A stretch of 64,000 nucleotides of DNA. Source: an uncultured Bacteroidales bacterium (GTDB taxonomy: Bacteria; Bacteroidota; Bacteroidia; Bacteroidales; Porphyromonadaceae). This document shows positions 8,945-18,253 of the stretch, in pieces. The position numbers were made by a program, and so were the translations under genes. The stretch spans positions 227,933 to 291,932 of the forward strand of contig CAMYPM010000001.1 of NCBI GenBank assembly GCA_947290775.1, in the 5' to 3' direction. The notes below the pieces were generated by a model that had not been told where the DNA came from, made no database searches, and was given only the letters and a program-made list of their open reading frames with translations. Numbering within the stretch: the stretch's first letter is position 1; every line of letters begins with the position of its first letter.

Positions 8945-10111
8945 TCAATAGGTAGTGCGGTCCTCGTTCTCAATCTCTTTCCGCGTAATGCGTCGTATAT
9001 CAATGGCCCGCCAGCAGTACCAAATATAAGCAACTACAAAAGGTACGAGAATAGATACAAATGTCATTACCTTGAGTGTGTAGGGGCTGCTGGAGCTATT
9101 TGCTAAGCAGAGGGAGCTTTGTGCATCGGCAAGCGAAGGATAGTAAGCTGTGTTGTTCCATCCGGCTATTAGCATAAGTCCCAATACAGCAAGTACAACC
9201 CCGACTCCTTCAAACCAAATACCCTTGCGATAGCCTTTCTTAAAGATCGTAACCCCTATGCCATACAGTACAAGCAGCACACCGACCAAGAAGATGATGA
9301 GCACGATGGGCATCTGCATGAAGTTATTCCAGTAGAGGTACTTCTCTTCAGTAAAGAGGTTCGTTGCGGGATCGTATCTCAAGCCCGTAGAGAGCATGAG
9401 GAATACTACATAAGCCACAAAGAGTACCACGAAGACGAGGGCATTTATAGGAAGTGATTTGCGTGCTTTCTCCTGTGCCACTTCATCATCTATATTGTTG
9501 ATGAAATAGAGTAGTGCCGTAATGCGGGCTAAGAAAAGCACAGCTAATCCCAAGACTACATTCCATGGATTCAATACAGCTTCCAAGCCGTGTAGCTGTA
9601 CGCCTGCATAGGGTTGCCAAGAGGATATAAAGCGTCCTGCGCCTTCAAAGTTGTATATATTGGATTTGTCTACAATAAAGTTGCCTCCCGTGAAGAGTGT
9701 AGATACGGCTGCTCCCAAAAGGATGGGGGCCAAGATACCGTTGATCATTAAAAAGCAGTGGAAAGTTTTCTTACCCCATACATTACCATGCTTTGATTGG
9801 TATTCATAGGATACTGCCTGTAGTACGAAGAGTAGGCAAATCAGTATCCAAACCCAATAGGCTCCACCAAACGAGGTGGAGTAGAAGAGTGGAAATGAAG
9901 CAAAGAAAGCACCTCCAAAGGTAACCAACGTGGTGAGTGTAAATTCCCACTTACGACCGGTTGAGTTGATCAGCATCTTCTGAAGTGTAGCATCTTTTCT
10001 TGAGCGAAAGATGAATGTCTGTCCACCTTGAACAAATAGCAGGAAGACCAGCAAGGCTGCCAGTAGGGATACTACCAGCCACCAATATTGTTGTAACATC
10101 GTGTAATCCAT
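8945..10111 (-). CDS. cydB: Cytochrome bd quinol oxidase subunit II
   Basis: This 388-residue polytopic membrane protein is the second subunit of the cytochrome bd oxidase, which oxidises quinol and reduces oxygen with high affinity. Multiple hydrophobic segments are visible, beginning with WWLVVSLLAALLVFLLFVQG. It also has the family-like N-terminal FRSRKDATLQKMLINSTGRK loop. It follows cydA with a 30-nt gap and ends the operon at an intrinsic terminator. Cytochrome bd is commonly retained in anaerobic Bacteroidota for respiration at nanomolar oxygen and oxygen detoxification. Confidence 0.93.
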   Translation of the reverse strand: MDYTMLQQYWWLVVSLLAALLVFLLFVQGGQTFIFRSRKDATLQKMLINSTGRKWEFTLTTLVTFGGAFFASFPLFYSTSFGGAYWVWILICLLFVLQAVSYEYQSKHGNVWGKKTFHCFLMINGILAPILLGAAVSTLFTGGNFIVDKSNIYNFEGAGRFISSWQPYAGVQLHGLEAVLNPWNVVLGLAVLFLARITALLYFINNIDDEVAQEKARKSLPINALVFVVLFVAYVVFLMLSTGLRYDPATNLFTEEKYLYWNNFMQMPIVLIIFLVGVLLVLYGIGVTIFKKGYRKGIWFEGVGVVLAVLGLMLIAGWNNTAYYPSLADAQSSLCLANSSSSPYTLKVMTFVSILVPFVVAYIWYCWRAIDIRRITRKEIENEDRTTY

Positions 10112-10141
10112 TTTTTCTTCTATATGTCTTAGCGTGGTTTT

Positions 10142-11776
10142 CTATTTATCGGCGTGAGCTGAATTCATGCCTTCTGTATCGTGTCCCTTTGGTCCTGCCT
10201 TGATGGCTTTGATCATAATATTGATCTCTGCAATCAGTAGAACAGTAAAGAGGATAGCAAACATTATGAAGGTGGTCATTACACTTGATGCACTGACATC
10301 GGATACCGCTGCATTAAGTGGCAGAATATCTTGTATAGCCCAAGGTTGACGTCCCATCTCAGCTACAATCCATCCGGATTGGCTTGCCAGGTAAACCAGT
10401 GGTAAGCAAATAATGGTTATTACGTGTAGCCAGCGAGCATTTGTGTAAAGCGTCTTGTTCTTTTTGTTGAAGACCATGATGGTCACTACAATAAAGAGCA
10501 GGATAAAGAGCATCCCACAGCCTACCATTATACGGAAGGCATAGTAATTAACTTTTACATTGGGTACAAGATCCTCTACATTCTGTACATATCCATATCC
10601 AAAATAGGGGAAGTACTCCTCTATAAGGGCACGCTGCTCGTTTTGTACTGTCTCGTTGCCCTCTGCTTTAGCTTCGTGATAAGCCTTGAGTGCGCCTATA
10701 GCGATGCGCCCACGCTCCATCTTTTCTTCTGCAGAAAGTGCCTTCGTGCCGTCCTGTAGATAGTAGTCACCGCGAAGAATATTGTTGATGCCCGGTACAT
10801 AGCCGTCCATTGAGCGCGTAGCCAAGAAGGAGAGCATGTTAGGCATTTTTAAGTTGAAGTAGAAAGGATCTGCACTTTCAGCGCTTAGTGGCGTTGTTTT
10901 ACTTCCATCAATCACTCCAAAAATGCTCAGGGCAGCACCTTTTCCATCGGCTGTTTTGCCGTCAGGTGTGCATTCGCCCCCTTCGTATAGCGCCTCCATA
11001 GCAGCCAGTTTCATGGGCTGACGTTGGGCGGTATTATTGCCACTCGTATCACCTGTAACGGCAGTTAATAGGGCAGCCACAATACCGAATGGTGCAATCA
11101 TTTTTGCATTTGCAAAAGCAAAGGCATGATGTTTGTTGTCTTTGCGTAGCAGGTAAATAGCACAAATAGCTAATGCGAAAATACTACCTAAAAGCCATGC
11201 AGAAGATACCGTATGCCAGAATTTATTGACCGCTGTAGAGGAAAACGCCACTGCCCAGAAATCACTCATTTCGCTTCGTACTGTATCCGGGTTGAATACA
11301 GTGCCTTGCGGATCCTGCATCCAGCTATTAGCCACCAAAATCCATACAGCCGATATGGTAGCCCCTATAATAGTCAGCCAAGTGGAAGCTAAGTGGAACT
11401 TTTTCGATACGCGATCCCAGCCGAAGAACATTACGGCAATAAAAGTTGCCTCCATGAAGAAGGCTAAAATGCCCTCTATGGCAAGGGGTGCTCCAAAGAT
11501 ATCCCCTACCAGGAAGCTGTAGTTTGACCAGTTAGTACCGAATTCAAATTCCAAAATAATACCCGTAGCGACGCCAATGGCAAAGTTGATTCCGAAGAGC
11601 TTTTGCCAAAACTTAGCCCAGCGCATCCACTCCTGCTTATTGGTGCGGAAGTAGATGGTCTCCGCAATAGCCATGATGACACCTAAGCCTAATGTCAGTG
11701 GAACAAAGAGCCAGTGATAGCATGCAGTGAGTGCAAACTGGGCTCGCGACCAATTGAGTAAAGCAGTCATTTCCAT
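10142..11776 (-). CDS. cydA: Cytochrome bd quinol oxidase subunit I
   Basis: The 544-residue membrane subunit carries haems b558, b595 and d. The N-terminal ARAQFALTACYHWLFVPLTL segment contains the conserved axial His, and GRQPW near the C-terminal third (VAEMGRQPWAIQDILPL) is the family signature. A long hydrophilic stretch occurs between the GDTSGNN and NYYAFRIMVGCGM segments. The start is either MEM at 11774-11776 or the ATG two codons later (MTALLNWSRAQ); both are plausible. The gene sits between the DUF4492 gene and cydB on one strand. Confidence 0.95.
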   Translation of the reverse strand: MEMTALLNWSRAQFALTACYHWLFVPLTLGLGVIMAIAETIYFRTNKQEWMRWAKFWQKLFGINFAIGVATGIILEFEFGTNWSNYSFLVGDIFGAPLAIEGILAFFMEATFIAVMFFGWDRVSKKFHLASTWLTIIGATISAVWILVANSWMQDPQGTVFNPDTVRSEMSDFWAVAFSSTAVNKFWHTVSSAWLLGSIFALAICAIYLLRKDNKHHAFAFANAKMIAPFGIVAALLTAVTGDTSGNNTAQRQPMKLAAMEALYEGGECTPDGKTADGKGAALSIFGVIDGSKTTPLSAESADPFYFNLKMPNMLSFLATRSMDGYVPGINNILRGDYYLQDGTKALSAEEKMERGRIAIGALKAYHEAKAEGNETVQNEQRALIEEYFPYFGYGYVQNVEDLVPNVKVNYYAFRIMVGCGMLFILLFIVVTIMVFNKKNKTLYTNARWLHVITIICLPLVYLASQSGWIVAEMGRQPWAIQDILPLNAAVSDVSASSVMTTFIMFAILFTVLLIAEINIMIKAIKAGPKGHDTEGMNSAHADK

Positions 11777-11840
11777 AATTATTGTAGTATTATATTTATA
11801 TTTCTTTACCTCTTACGGCAGCTTCTCTTTTCAGGGGCTT

Positions 11841-12086
11841 TTAGTCCTTGGTAAGCTGCTCTACTACATATTCTGTTTGTGCAGAGCGATCCCCCTGCTC
11901 CGCAATTACGCTCGGGAAGAAAAAAGGCTTGAGTATGGCGAACATGATAAATAGCTTAATCAGCGCAATAATCCATAGCGTTTTACTGGTACGACTCATT
12001 GTGCGAAAGCCATGTTTATAGAGATTAAACATAAAAGAAAAGTAACCTCTATGCTTGGTCGGTGACTCAACGTTTATATTTTCCAT
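11841..12086 (-). CDS. DUF4492 family small membrane protein preceding cydAB
   Basis: The 81-residue protein has one clear hydrophobic segment (TLWIIALIKLFIMFAILKPFFF) preceded by a basic amphipathic stretch GYFSFMFNLYKHGFRTMSRT. I recognise this as DUF4492, a small family encoded next to cydA in Bacteroidota. Position and topology suggest an accessory role in assembly or stability of the bd oxidase, analogous to but not homologous with CydX. That role is inference. It lies 64 nt upstream of cydA on the same strand. Confidence 0.75.
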   Translation of the reverse strand: MENINVESPTKHRGYFSFMFNLYKHGFRTMSRTSKTLWIIALIKLFIMFAILKPFFFPSVIAEQGDRSAQTEYVVEQLTKD

Positions 12087-12176
12087 ACTCCTAACTGTCT
12101 AATACTCTGCATGTTAGTACTAATACTCGGTAGTAGTACTTCGCAAAATATTGTATTTTCTCTTACCTGTCTTCCG

Positions 12177-12184
12177 CAAATGTA
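12177..12184 (-). promoter_or_regulatory. Candidate -7 box for the cyd operon
   Basis: The minus strand reads TACATTTG (TAnnTTTG), 91 nt upstream of the DUF4492 start codon. The leader between them contains an imperfect GTTAGTACTAATACTCGGTA tract with repeated TAGTACT words. No -33 box at ideal spacing was found. Confidence 0.35.
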
Positions 12185-12295
12185 CACTTTTCTAACAAAT
12201 TAGCATCGTGTGGCGTATTAAAAACGGGTCAAGATTCTGCCGACTTTGTGGAATAGTTAAGGTTGTGCGGTCGGCTGTTGCATTTTCCTAATAGC

Positions 12296-12320
12296 CCAAT
12301 AGCGTATTTTGCACTATTGG
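12296..12320 (-). terminator. Weak hairpin after the thioesterase gene
   Basis: CCAATAG/CTATTGG forms a 7-bp stem directly beyond the thioesterase stop codon. The sequence that follows on the minus strand is not T-rich, so terminator function is doubtful. Confidence 0.3.
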
Positions 12321-12329
12321 ATAGGGTGC

Positions 12330-12794
12330 TTAAAACTTGCACTTGACTGCTACCATCTTAGCGCGAGCAGTCGTGCGTTCACCTACGCTGAGGGTCATCT
12401 CAAGTATGGCTTTGCGATCGGTCACCTCTATAGGTGTTGCTTTGAGCGTCAGTTCTTGTCCCATTGGGGTGGGGGAGAGAAAGTCTACTTCTAAGTGTGC
12501 GGTGATAAAGCGCTCCAAGGTCTCGGGGGAAAGAGGTTTGCCTTTTGATACCAAATAGAATCCTGCGGCTGAAGCAGTCCCGTGACAATCAAAAAGCGAA
12601 GCAATAAATCCCCCATAGAGGTTGTCCGGCACACCGCCCGTATACTCATCGGGGGGAGTGGTGTGGCAGATAGCTGCCTGGCCATTATCTACCAGATAAC
12701 TTCGCAGGTGCAGCCCCGTGGGATGTGATTGACCACAGCCAAAGCAATGACTGAATCGTGCTGCATAGCACTCTTGAATGGATAGTTCGTTCAT
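12330..12794 (-). CDS. PaaI-type hotdog-fold thioesterase
   Basis: This 154-residue protein resembles single-domain hotdog acyl-CoA thioesterases. The N-terminal CFGCGQSHPTGLHLR stretch, LYGGFIASLFDCHGTASA in the region of the hotdog helix, and EVDFLSPTPMGQELTLKA match the fold's usual order. It would hydrolyse an acyl-CoA or aromatic-CoA thioester in the cytoplasm, but the substrate is unknown. It lies between the acyltransferase operon and the cyd operon on the same strand. A cluster of the dispersed repeat lies just upstream at 12859-12947. Confidence 0.75.
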   Translation of the reverse strand: MNELSIQECYAARFSHCFGCGQSHPTGLHLRSYLVDNGQAAICHTTPPDEYTGGVPDNLYGGFIASLFDCHGTASAAGFYLVSKGKPLSPETLERFITAHLEVDFLSPTPMGQELTLKATPIEVTDRKAILEMTLSVGERTTARAKMVAVKCKF

Positions 12795-12858
12795 ATTTCT
12801 GTAATGCTATTATTGATATTCTATTCGTGGTATATTGCGGAGTCATTCTTAACCCCCA

Positions 12859-12947
12859 AAATACATCTATAAGTTTTCAATGAAAGGTTCTGATGTTTTA
12901 ATTCATTTATCTATACCTTTTATTTCAAACATCTGAACCTTTCTATG
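12859..12947. repeat. Dispersed 22-nt repeat, cluster 2
   Basis: Mixed-orientation units are present. A degenerate reverse unit lies near 12860-12876, a forward AAAGGTTCTGATGTTTT at 12883-12899, a reverse unit reading AAAAGGTATAGATAAAT on the minus strand at 12904-12920, and a reverse AAACATCTGAACCTTT at 12927-12942. The cluster fills the spacer between the acyltransferase and thioesterase genes. Confidence 0.75.
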
Positions 12948-12956
12948 ATCCCCTCC

Positions 12957-14150
12957 TTAAAGGTCCTTCGATAACTGCTCTGCCTTGGCCGCCATGCGGT
13001 AGTTGATAAGCGGTCGGGCATACATGGATAGCATGATGCGGCGCAGAAATGGCTCATTCTCTTCCGATAGATTGGCTAAAGCAATACGCTGTGCGAGATA
13101 GTCTTCAAAGTCATTCCGCTCCTGACCGCTATACTGTCCTTCGCCATAATTGTAGCAGGAGGCCTGAAGGAGGTCTTCGGCGATGAAATTATTAGGATAA
13201 AGGCGATAATGCGTATGTATCTGACGGTCAATATAGCCTGCTATGGTGCGGTAAAGTTCGTTGGCGGATAGATTATCGCATGTGCCGGTATTAAGGAATG
13301 TATTTACCGGAGTTCCAATGGTAAAGTGTACACGTCCCTTTTGCCCGAGCAACCCCTGCCGCATACTAATAATATCTTCATCCTTGCTTTTGGTGTAGCT
13401 TCCTGTGGTGGCACGTGCTAAAAGCTCCTTTGCTTTGAGGTAATCGCACGGATCAAACTCATAGCTAATAGACACCGGTACTAAGTTGAGGTTTCTTAAT
13501 CGCTCTACGGGTGAGCCTTCTCCTCCCAGGGCCATCATCTTTAGGATAGCCGGCTGTGTGGTATCTTCGTTGTCTTTAGCGCGTCCTTCACGCTGCGCAA
13601 TCCAAAAGGAGGCCTTATCTACAGGAATGGATTGGGCTAAGAAATAGGAAAATGCCGTGGCAGAGGTCAAGAATGCTTTGGGCGATAGGCTCCGCTCTAC
13701 AATGGCAGAGTCAGCTAAACGCACAACATGCCGTATCCAGGGGCGAAGCAATAGATTGTCGCCTATGGCCACACGCGGCATCCGATAGTTTGCCTCTTTC
13801 AAAAGAAGATTGAGAAAGGCCGAATCCAAGATGATGTCTCTGTGGTTGGTAATAAAGGTTGCCGGTACATCGCCTCCCATTCTTTTCTTCCCGCTCAGAT
13901 CCACTGAGAAGGTAGTTTGCTTAGCGATAGCCTGTAGCACAGGAGCAACAATTTCAAACTTAAAGGAGTAAACGGATTGAATAGAGGGTAGCTTCTTGAG
14001 CAGAGCCTCTCCCAGAGGAGGAAAAAGCCCTTTCATAAGCCGATTAAACTCGTCATCTGACAAAAGTGTACGAACGATCTCCGGCACTTCTTCATCCCTA
14101 TAGGGACGGATACGCTCTAAGGTTGTGTGGTCGTAATCGATACAGCTCAT
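12957..14150 (-). CDS. PlsC-like lysophospholipid acyltransferase family protein
   Basis: This 397-residue protein carries an acyltransferase core with NHRDIILDSA at about residues 102-111 and WIAQREGRAKD about 90 residues later, followed by LVPVSISYEFDPCDYLKAKE. These match the NHX4D and EGR blocks of glycerolipid acyltransferases, although the His-to-Asp spacing is one residue longer than canonical. No membrane segment is evident. It probably acylates a lysophospholipid or related acceptor. Its start overlaps the ddl stop by 4 nt, so it is the last gene of a translationally coupled operon. Confidence 0.75.
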   Translation of the reverse strand: MSCIDYDHTTLERIRPYRDEEVPEIVRTLLSDDEFNRLMKGLFPPLGEALLKKLPSIQSVYSFKFEIVAPVLQAIAKQTTFSVDLSGKKRMGGDVPATFITNHRDIILDSAFLNLLLKEANYRMPRVAIGDNLLLRPWIRHVVRLADSAIVERSLSPKAFLTSATAFSYFLAQSIPVDKASFWIAQREGRAKDNEDTTQPAILKMMALGGEGSPVERLRNLNLVPVSISYEFDPCDYLKAKELLARATTGSYTKSKDEDIISMRQGLLGQKGRVHFTIGTPVNTFLNTGTCDNLSANELYRTIAGYIDRQIHTHYRLYPNNFIAEDLLQASCYNYGEGQYSGQERNDFEDYLAQRIALANLSEENEPFLRRIMLSMYARPLINYRMAAKAEQLSKDL

Positions 14151-15142
14151 AATGGTATGCTATCTTTGATGATGGTGTATAATATATTACCTAAGTCCCT
14201 TCCGGCAGCAGCTACCTGCTGAGGAATAAAGCTTGCTTCGGTCATCCCCGGAGTCGTATTGACTTCAATAAGCGTTGGTTCACCCGATGCGGATATAATG
14301 TAATCTATGCGAATGATACCGTGCGCATCTATTTTACGAGCGACGGAGCGGGTTATACGCTGCACCTCCTCAGCTATCTCAGGATTGATCTGTGCGGGCG
14401 TTATTTCACGGCTGGCACCATGATACTTTGCATTGTAGTCAAAGAATGTATTGGCCGGTACTTCCACTTCGCTAAGCGGAAGCGTATACAGCGAGTCGCG
14501 CAATACAACGCAACCGCACGTTACTTCCCGACCGGCTACAAACTGCTCTACCAGTACGGTATGGTCTGCGGTAAAGGCTAATTCAATGGCTTTTACAAGG
14601 TCTTCCTCTTTTGTTACTTTGGTGGTTGCTATGCTGGATCCTCCCGAATTTGGTTTTACAAAAAGCGGTAAGCCATATTGCGCCACTATATCCTTGGCCA
14701 TTACTTGCTCCCCTTTTTCAATCCGAAGGCCTTGTGTGGTGCGAATACCTACACTGCTGAGGTAGCGGTTGCAATGAAATTTATTAAAGGTGAGGGACTC
14801 TGTGAATACCCCTCCGGTGTTATAGGGAATACCCAGTAGGTCAAAGTACCCTTGAAGCAGACCATTTTCTCCGGGAGTGCCATGTATGGTTATAAAAGCA
14901 TAGTCGAAATGCAGCTTTTCTCCCGTCGAACGCAGTGCGGAAAAGTCATTTTTGTCTATGGGATACTGCTTATCCTCTTCAGAGAGTACCCATTCCTTGC
15001 GGTCAATTACCACTAAGTGTGGGGTAATATGCGGTTGTTTGCTGAGCCGCTGCATGATGGTGCCGGCACTTAGTAGAGAGATGGAGCGCTCTCCTGAGTA
15101 TCCACCGGCCACGACAGCTATATGAAATGTGTCGTTTGTCAT
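14147..15142 (-). CDS. ddl: D-alanine-D-alanine ligase
   Basis: The 331-residue ATP-grasp enzyme makes the D-Ala-D-Ala dipeptide for peptidoglycan precursors. The N-terminal IAVVAGGYSGERSISLLSAG is the Ddl signature. The ATP-grasp region shows LFVKPNSGGSSIATTKV and VEQFVAGREVTCGCVV. The Mg-binding end reads LIEVNTTPGMTEASFIPQQ. The gene overlaps both its upstream neighbour (rluD-type) and its downstream neighbour (acyltransferase) by 4 nt. This places cell-wall precursor synthesis in a four-gene operon with a PASTA protein. Confidence 0.95.
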   Translation of the reverse strand: MTNDTFHIAVVAGGYSGERSISLLSAGTIMQRLSKQPHITPHLVVIDRKEWVLSEEDKQYPIDKNDFSALRSTGEKLHFDYAFITIHGTPGENGLLQGYFDLLGIPYNTGGVFTESLTFNKFHCNRYLSSVGIRTTQGLRIEKGEQVMAKDIVAQYGLPLFVKPNSGGSSIATTKVTKEEDLVKAIELAFTADHTVLVEQFVAGREVTCGCVVLRDSLYTLPLSEVEVPANTFFDYNAKYHGASREITPAQINPEIAEEVQRITRSVARKIDAHGIIRIDYIISASGEPTLIEVNTTPGMTEASFIPQQVAAAGRDLGNILYTIIKDSIPL

Positions 15143-16242
15143 ATTTTAAGAGTTAATTGGGTATAATTGCGCCATGCATCTATCATGGAAGCCATGTCGG
15201 TAGGTATAGGGCAGTCGAACTGCATCCACTCATGTGTTGTCGGATGGGTAAAGCCCAATGTGGCAGCATGTAAGGCTTGCCGCGGACATAGCTGCATAGC
15301 ATTATGTGCAAATTGCAAATAAGAGGAGGTGGGTCTTCCCCTAAGTATCTTATCCCCTCCGTAGCGTTCGTCGCAAAGTAGAGGATGATTGATGTGCTTG
15401 AAGTGAGCTCTAATCTGATGAGTACGCCCCGTTTCAAGACGGCAGGCTACTAAAGTGACGAAAGAAAGTGATTCTATCGTCCGATAGTGTGTGATAGCTG
15501 CTTTGCCTTCTGCACTTCCCGGAGGAAAAACAGCCATACGTGTCCGCTCTTTTGGGTCACGGCCAATATTGCCTTCAATGGTACCTTCTGTCGGTTCGGG
15601 GCGACCCCATACTAAAGCGTAGTAGGTGCGTTCTGTCGTTTTATCGAAGAATTGCCGTGCTAAGTAGGTCTTTGCTTCCGGTTTTTTAGCCACCAGTAGT
15701 AAGCCGCTTGTATCTTTGTCGATACGATGTACTAAGCCTACATTGGGGTCATTAGGATCATAGCCCTTTAAGTCTCTCCAGTAATAGGCAAGTGCATTGA
15801 CCAAAGTGCCGGTGAAGTTGCCATTACCGGGATGTACAACCATACCTGCCGACTTATTTACCACCATGAGATCATCGTCTTCATAAACGACCTCAATGGG
15901 TATATCCTCTGCCACAATACCATGCTCATGGGGAGGACGTGCTAAACGTAGGGTAATGATGTCGCCGGGCTTGACCTTGTAGTTACTTTTGACCGGTGCT
16001 TCTCCGACAAAGATGGCCCCGGCATCGGCTGCTAAGCTAATGCGATTGCGAGAAGCATGCTCCATCTTATCCGCTAAGAACTTATCAATGCGGAGCGGAG
16101 CCTGCCCTTTATCTACAATTAATCGGTAGTGTTCGTAGAGTTCCCCGGAGGTTATGCCCTCTTCCTCCTCTTGATCGAGCGAAAAATCCTCATCGGGTAG
16201 ATCGTCAAAGGAAGCAAAATCTTCGTCACCACCAAGTTTCAT
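15139..16242 (-). CDS. RluD-family 23S rRNA pseudouridine synthase
   Basis: From the ATG of MKLGGDEDF the protein has 367 residues. It has an acidic N-terminal leader (about 1-35), an S4-like RNA-binding segment (LRIDKFLADKMEHASRNRIS), and a RluA-type catalytic domain whose HRIDKDTSGL motif lies near residues 170-180 and carries the catalytic Asp. ETGRTHQIRAHFKHINHPLL is also typical. It isomerises uridines in 23S rRNA; the exact sites cannot be told, so I give no rluD symbol. The open frame extends to 16326, but that part overlaps the PASTA gene in another frame. The chosen start gives a 17-nt overlap. Confidence 0.9.
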   Translation of the reverse strand: MKLGGDEDFASFDDLPDEDFSLDQEEEEGITSGELYEHYRLIVDKGQAPLRIDKFLADKMEHASRNRISLAADAGAIFVGEAPVKSNYKVKPGDIITLRLARPPHEHGIVAEDIPIEVVYEDDDLMVVNKSAGMVVHPGNGNFTGTLVNALAYYWRDLKGYDPNDPNVGLVHRIDKDTSGLLLVAKKPEAKTYLARQFFDKTTERTYYALVWGRPEPTEGTIEGNIGRDPKERTRMAVFPPGSAEGKAAITHYRTIESLSFVTLVACRLETGRTHQIRAHFKHINHPLLCDERYGGDKILRGRPTSSYLQFAHNAMQLCPRQALHAATLGFTHPTTHEWMQFDCPIPTDMASMIDAWRNYTQLTLKI

Positions 16243-16936
16243 CGCCACTAAGCTTCTCTTTGTTTTTGTCCGTTGTAAGCGTGTCTTCTTCCAATGTGGG
16301 GAAGGAAGGGGCTGCCGGTAGTGCATTCAAATCTACACTTAAGGAGGTGGAATCAACAGCCTTTGAAATATTATTGGTCGTTACGATAAGCGTGAGCGGC
16401 GTAGAGATATCTACACGTTGTCCGGGGCTAAGCACTTGTCCGGAGGAGTTGGCTACTCCTTGCGTAAGATTATCATACTCACCCGCAACATACTTTACAT
16501 AGAGTTGTGTAAAACCTAAGCCTTGAAGTGTCGCTTCAGCCTGACGTAATGACATATCCGATAAGCTCGGAATAACTACTTGTGGACGCTGATTGGAGTT
16601 AATCACTATGAACATGGTGCGATTAGGCTTTACTCGGCTGCCCACTTTGGGCTGTATGTCCTGCACGCTACCCGGGAGCGCATCTTTAGTGTAAATAGAG
16701 TCAATTATTTCATAAGCCAAATGTTGCTTCTTCAACATGCTCTGAGCCTCTTCAATAGGTCTACCCAACACATCGGGTACTACGGTTGATTTGCCGTGTA
16801 GGGTGTACACGTCCAGTAGTATCAATGCAACTACAATAATCACTATCGATAGAAGTACCATGAGAGCGATATGGGTCAAAAGTAATCGGACAGAGGTCCG
16901 ATGCCTCCCTTCCCCACTTTCTTTCTTTTCCGCCAT
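16226..16936 (-). CDS. Membrane-anchored PASTA-domain protein
   Basis: From the ATG of MAEKKESGEG the product has 236 residues: a basic cytoplasmic tail, one membrane helix (about 17-42), and two PASTA repeats (about 50-115, with VVPDVLGRPIEEAQSMLKKQ, and about 118-185, with VIPSLSDMSLRQAEATLQGL), then a Ser/Thr/Asp-rich C-terminus. PASTA domains bind muropeptides or unlinked peptidoglycan. No kinase domain is attached here, unlike Firmicutes PrkC-type proteins. As the first gene of an operon with ddl, it may sense or organise cell wall; that is inference. The longer frame to 16993 runs into the promoter. Confidence 0.85.
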   Translation of the reverse strand: MAEKKESGEGRHRTSVRLLLTHIALMVLLSIVIIVVALILLDVYTLHGKSTVVPDVLGRPIEEAQSMLKKQHLAYEIIDSIYTKDALPGSVQDIQPKVGSRVKPNRTMFIVINSNQRPQVVIPSLSDMSLRQAEATLQGLGFTQLYVKYVAGEYDNLTQGVANSSGQVLSPGQRVDISTPLTLIVTTNNISKAVDSTSLSVDLNALPAAPSFPTLEEDTLTTDKNKEKLSGDETWW

Positions 16937-16965
16937 ACGTAATTGACCTTTTCCTAATCTGTAGT

Positions 16966-16998
16966 CAAAGATACAAAGAATAATGTATTGCATACAAA
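16966..16998 (-). promoter_or_regulatory. Promoter of the PASTA-rluD-ddl operon
   Basis: On the minus strand, TTTG (16995-16998) is followed after 21 nt by TATCTTTG (16966-16973), a good match to the Bacteroidota TTTG-N19-TAnnTTTG promoter. It lies 29 nt before the ATG at 16936. Confidence 0.5.
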
Positions 16999-17048
16999 AT
17001 AGTGAGTGGTGATGCCCATCAATCTTTTACGCTCTGCTTTTGTATTAC

Positions 17049-17056
17049 TATCTTTG
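17049..17056 (+). promoter_or_regulatory. Candidate -7 box for manC
   Basis: TATCTTTG matches TAnnTTTG and lies about 100 nt upstream of the manC start. It is divergent from the PASTA operon promoter. Confidence 0.4.
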
Positions 17057-17158
17057 TAGTATATCATTCTAATGCCTTGGAAAAGATGAATGAAGACAAT
17101 GGGTGCGTAGCTGCCCCTCAGTATAAAAAGGTGAGAGTATATAACCAAAGTGTTCTAT

Positions 17159-18238
17159 ATGAATAATACATATTGTGTGATCATGAGCGGTGGGGTTGGT
17201 AGCCGCTTTTGGCCCGTCAGCAGGGAAAGTAAACCCAAGCAGTTTCTTGACTTTTTTGGGTGTGGTAAGACGCTTCTTCAGCGTACTTTCGATCGTTTCG
17301 CCCGCTTTATCCCCACTGAGAATATTATTGTGGTGACCAATGATCAATATGCAGAGGAAACGCTCAGAGAGTTGCCCCTACTAAGCCCCGATAACCTACT
17401 ATTGGAGCCGGTCAGACGTAATACAGCACCTGCCATTACTTTTGCTGCACTGCATATTGCCTCACGTTGCCCCAATGCAACGATCTTTGTTACGCCCAGC
17501 GATCATATGATATTGGATGAAGAGCGTTTCGAAGAGTTGGCTCAAAAGGCGCTGCTTTTTGCCCAACGCAACGACTTCTTAATCACCATAGGGATGGTCG
17601 CTTCCCATCCTGAAACCGGATATGGCTACATACAGTGGAGTGAGGAGACGATAGAGGGCTTCCATAAAGTGAAAGTTTTCACCGAGAAACCTAATAGAGA
17701 GATGGCTGAACTCTTTATAAAAAGCGGAGACTTTCTTTGGAATAGCGGTATGTTTGTATGGAATGTGCCTACTATACTCTATGCCGTGCAATGCTATCTG
17801 CCGGATGTCTATAATGCCCTTGCTGTAAAGGATGCTCCCTATGGAAAACCGGAAGAGCGTGCTTTCATTGAGGAGCGCTTTGCTTACTCTCCGGGTATCT
17901 CAATTGACTACGGGGTAATGGAGAAGGCCAACAACGTACTGGTGCTGCCGGGTGACTTCGGATGGGCAGATCTGGGTACGTGGGGCAGTGTGTATGATTT
18001 TGCAGAAAAGGATAGCAAGGGCAATGCAGCACCTGTTACCAACGCAGTTTTCTATGAAGCCGAGGGTAACTTAGTCACGCTCTCCGATGAAAAGCGCATT
18101 GCAATTGTACAGGGCATCTCTGATTGTATTATAGCTGAGCACGACAATGTGCTGATGATATGCAAGAAAGACCAAGAGCAGCGCATCAAAACCTTTATGG
18201 CTGATAGTGAGTTGCGCTTTGGTAACGAGTATATTTAG
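17159..18238 (+). CDS. manC: Mannose-1-phosphate guanylyltransferase
   Basis: The 359-residue nucleotidyltransferase makes GDP-mannose from mannose-1-phosphate and GTP. The N-terminal IMSGGVGSRFWPVSRESKPK is the pyrophosphorylase signature. FVTPSDHMI, GYGYIQWSEE, VKVFTEKPN and LWNSGMFVWN follow in the expected order. It lacks the C-terminal isomerase domain of bifunctional ManC/AlgA proteins. I use the ATG at 17159; an in-frame GTG occurs nine bases earlier. It would feed surface polysaccharide, LPS or protein glycosylation. A DUF2851 gene follows after 15 nt. Confidence 0.93.
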   Translation: MNNTYCVIMSGGVGSRFWPVSRESKPKQFLDFFGCGKTLLQRTFDRFARFIPTENIIVVTNDQYAEETLRELPLLSPDNLLLEPVRRNTAPAITFAALHIASRCPNATIFVTPSDHMILDEERFEELAQKALLFAQRNDFLITIGMVASHPETGYGYIQWSEETIEGFHKVKVFTEKPNREMAELFIKSGDFLWNSGMFVWNVPTILYAVQCYLPDVYNALAVKDAPYGKPEERAFIEERFAYSPGISIDYGVMEKANNVLVLPGDFGWADLGTWGSVYDFAEKDSKGNAAPVTNAVFYEAEGNLVTLSDEKRIAIVQGISDCIIAEHDNVLMICKKDQEQRIKTFMADSELRFGNEYI

Positions 18239-18253
18239 CGCGCCTACTAAGCT

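Noticed and set aside
16966..17158. Riboswitch upstream of manC or the PASTA operon
   Set aside because: Both leaders are short and show no conserved riboswitch core that I recognise.
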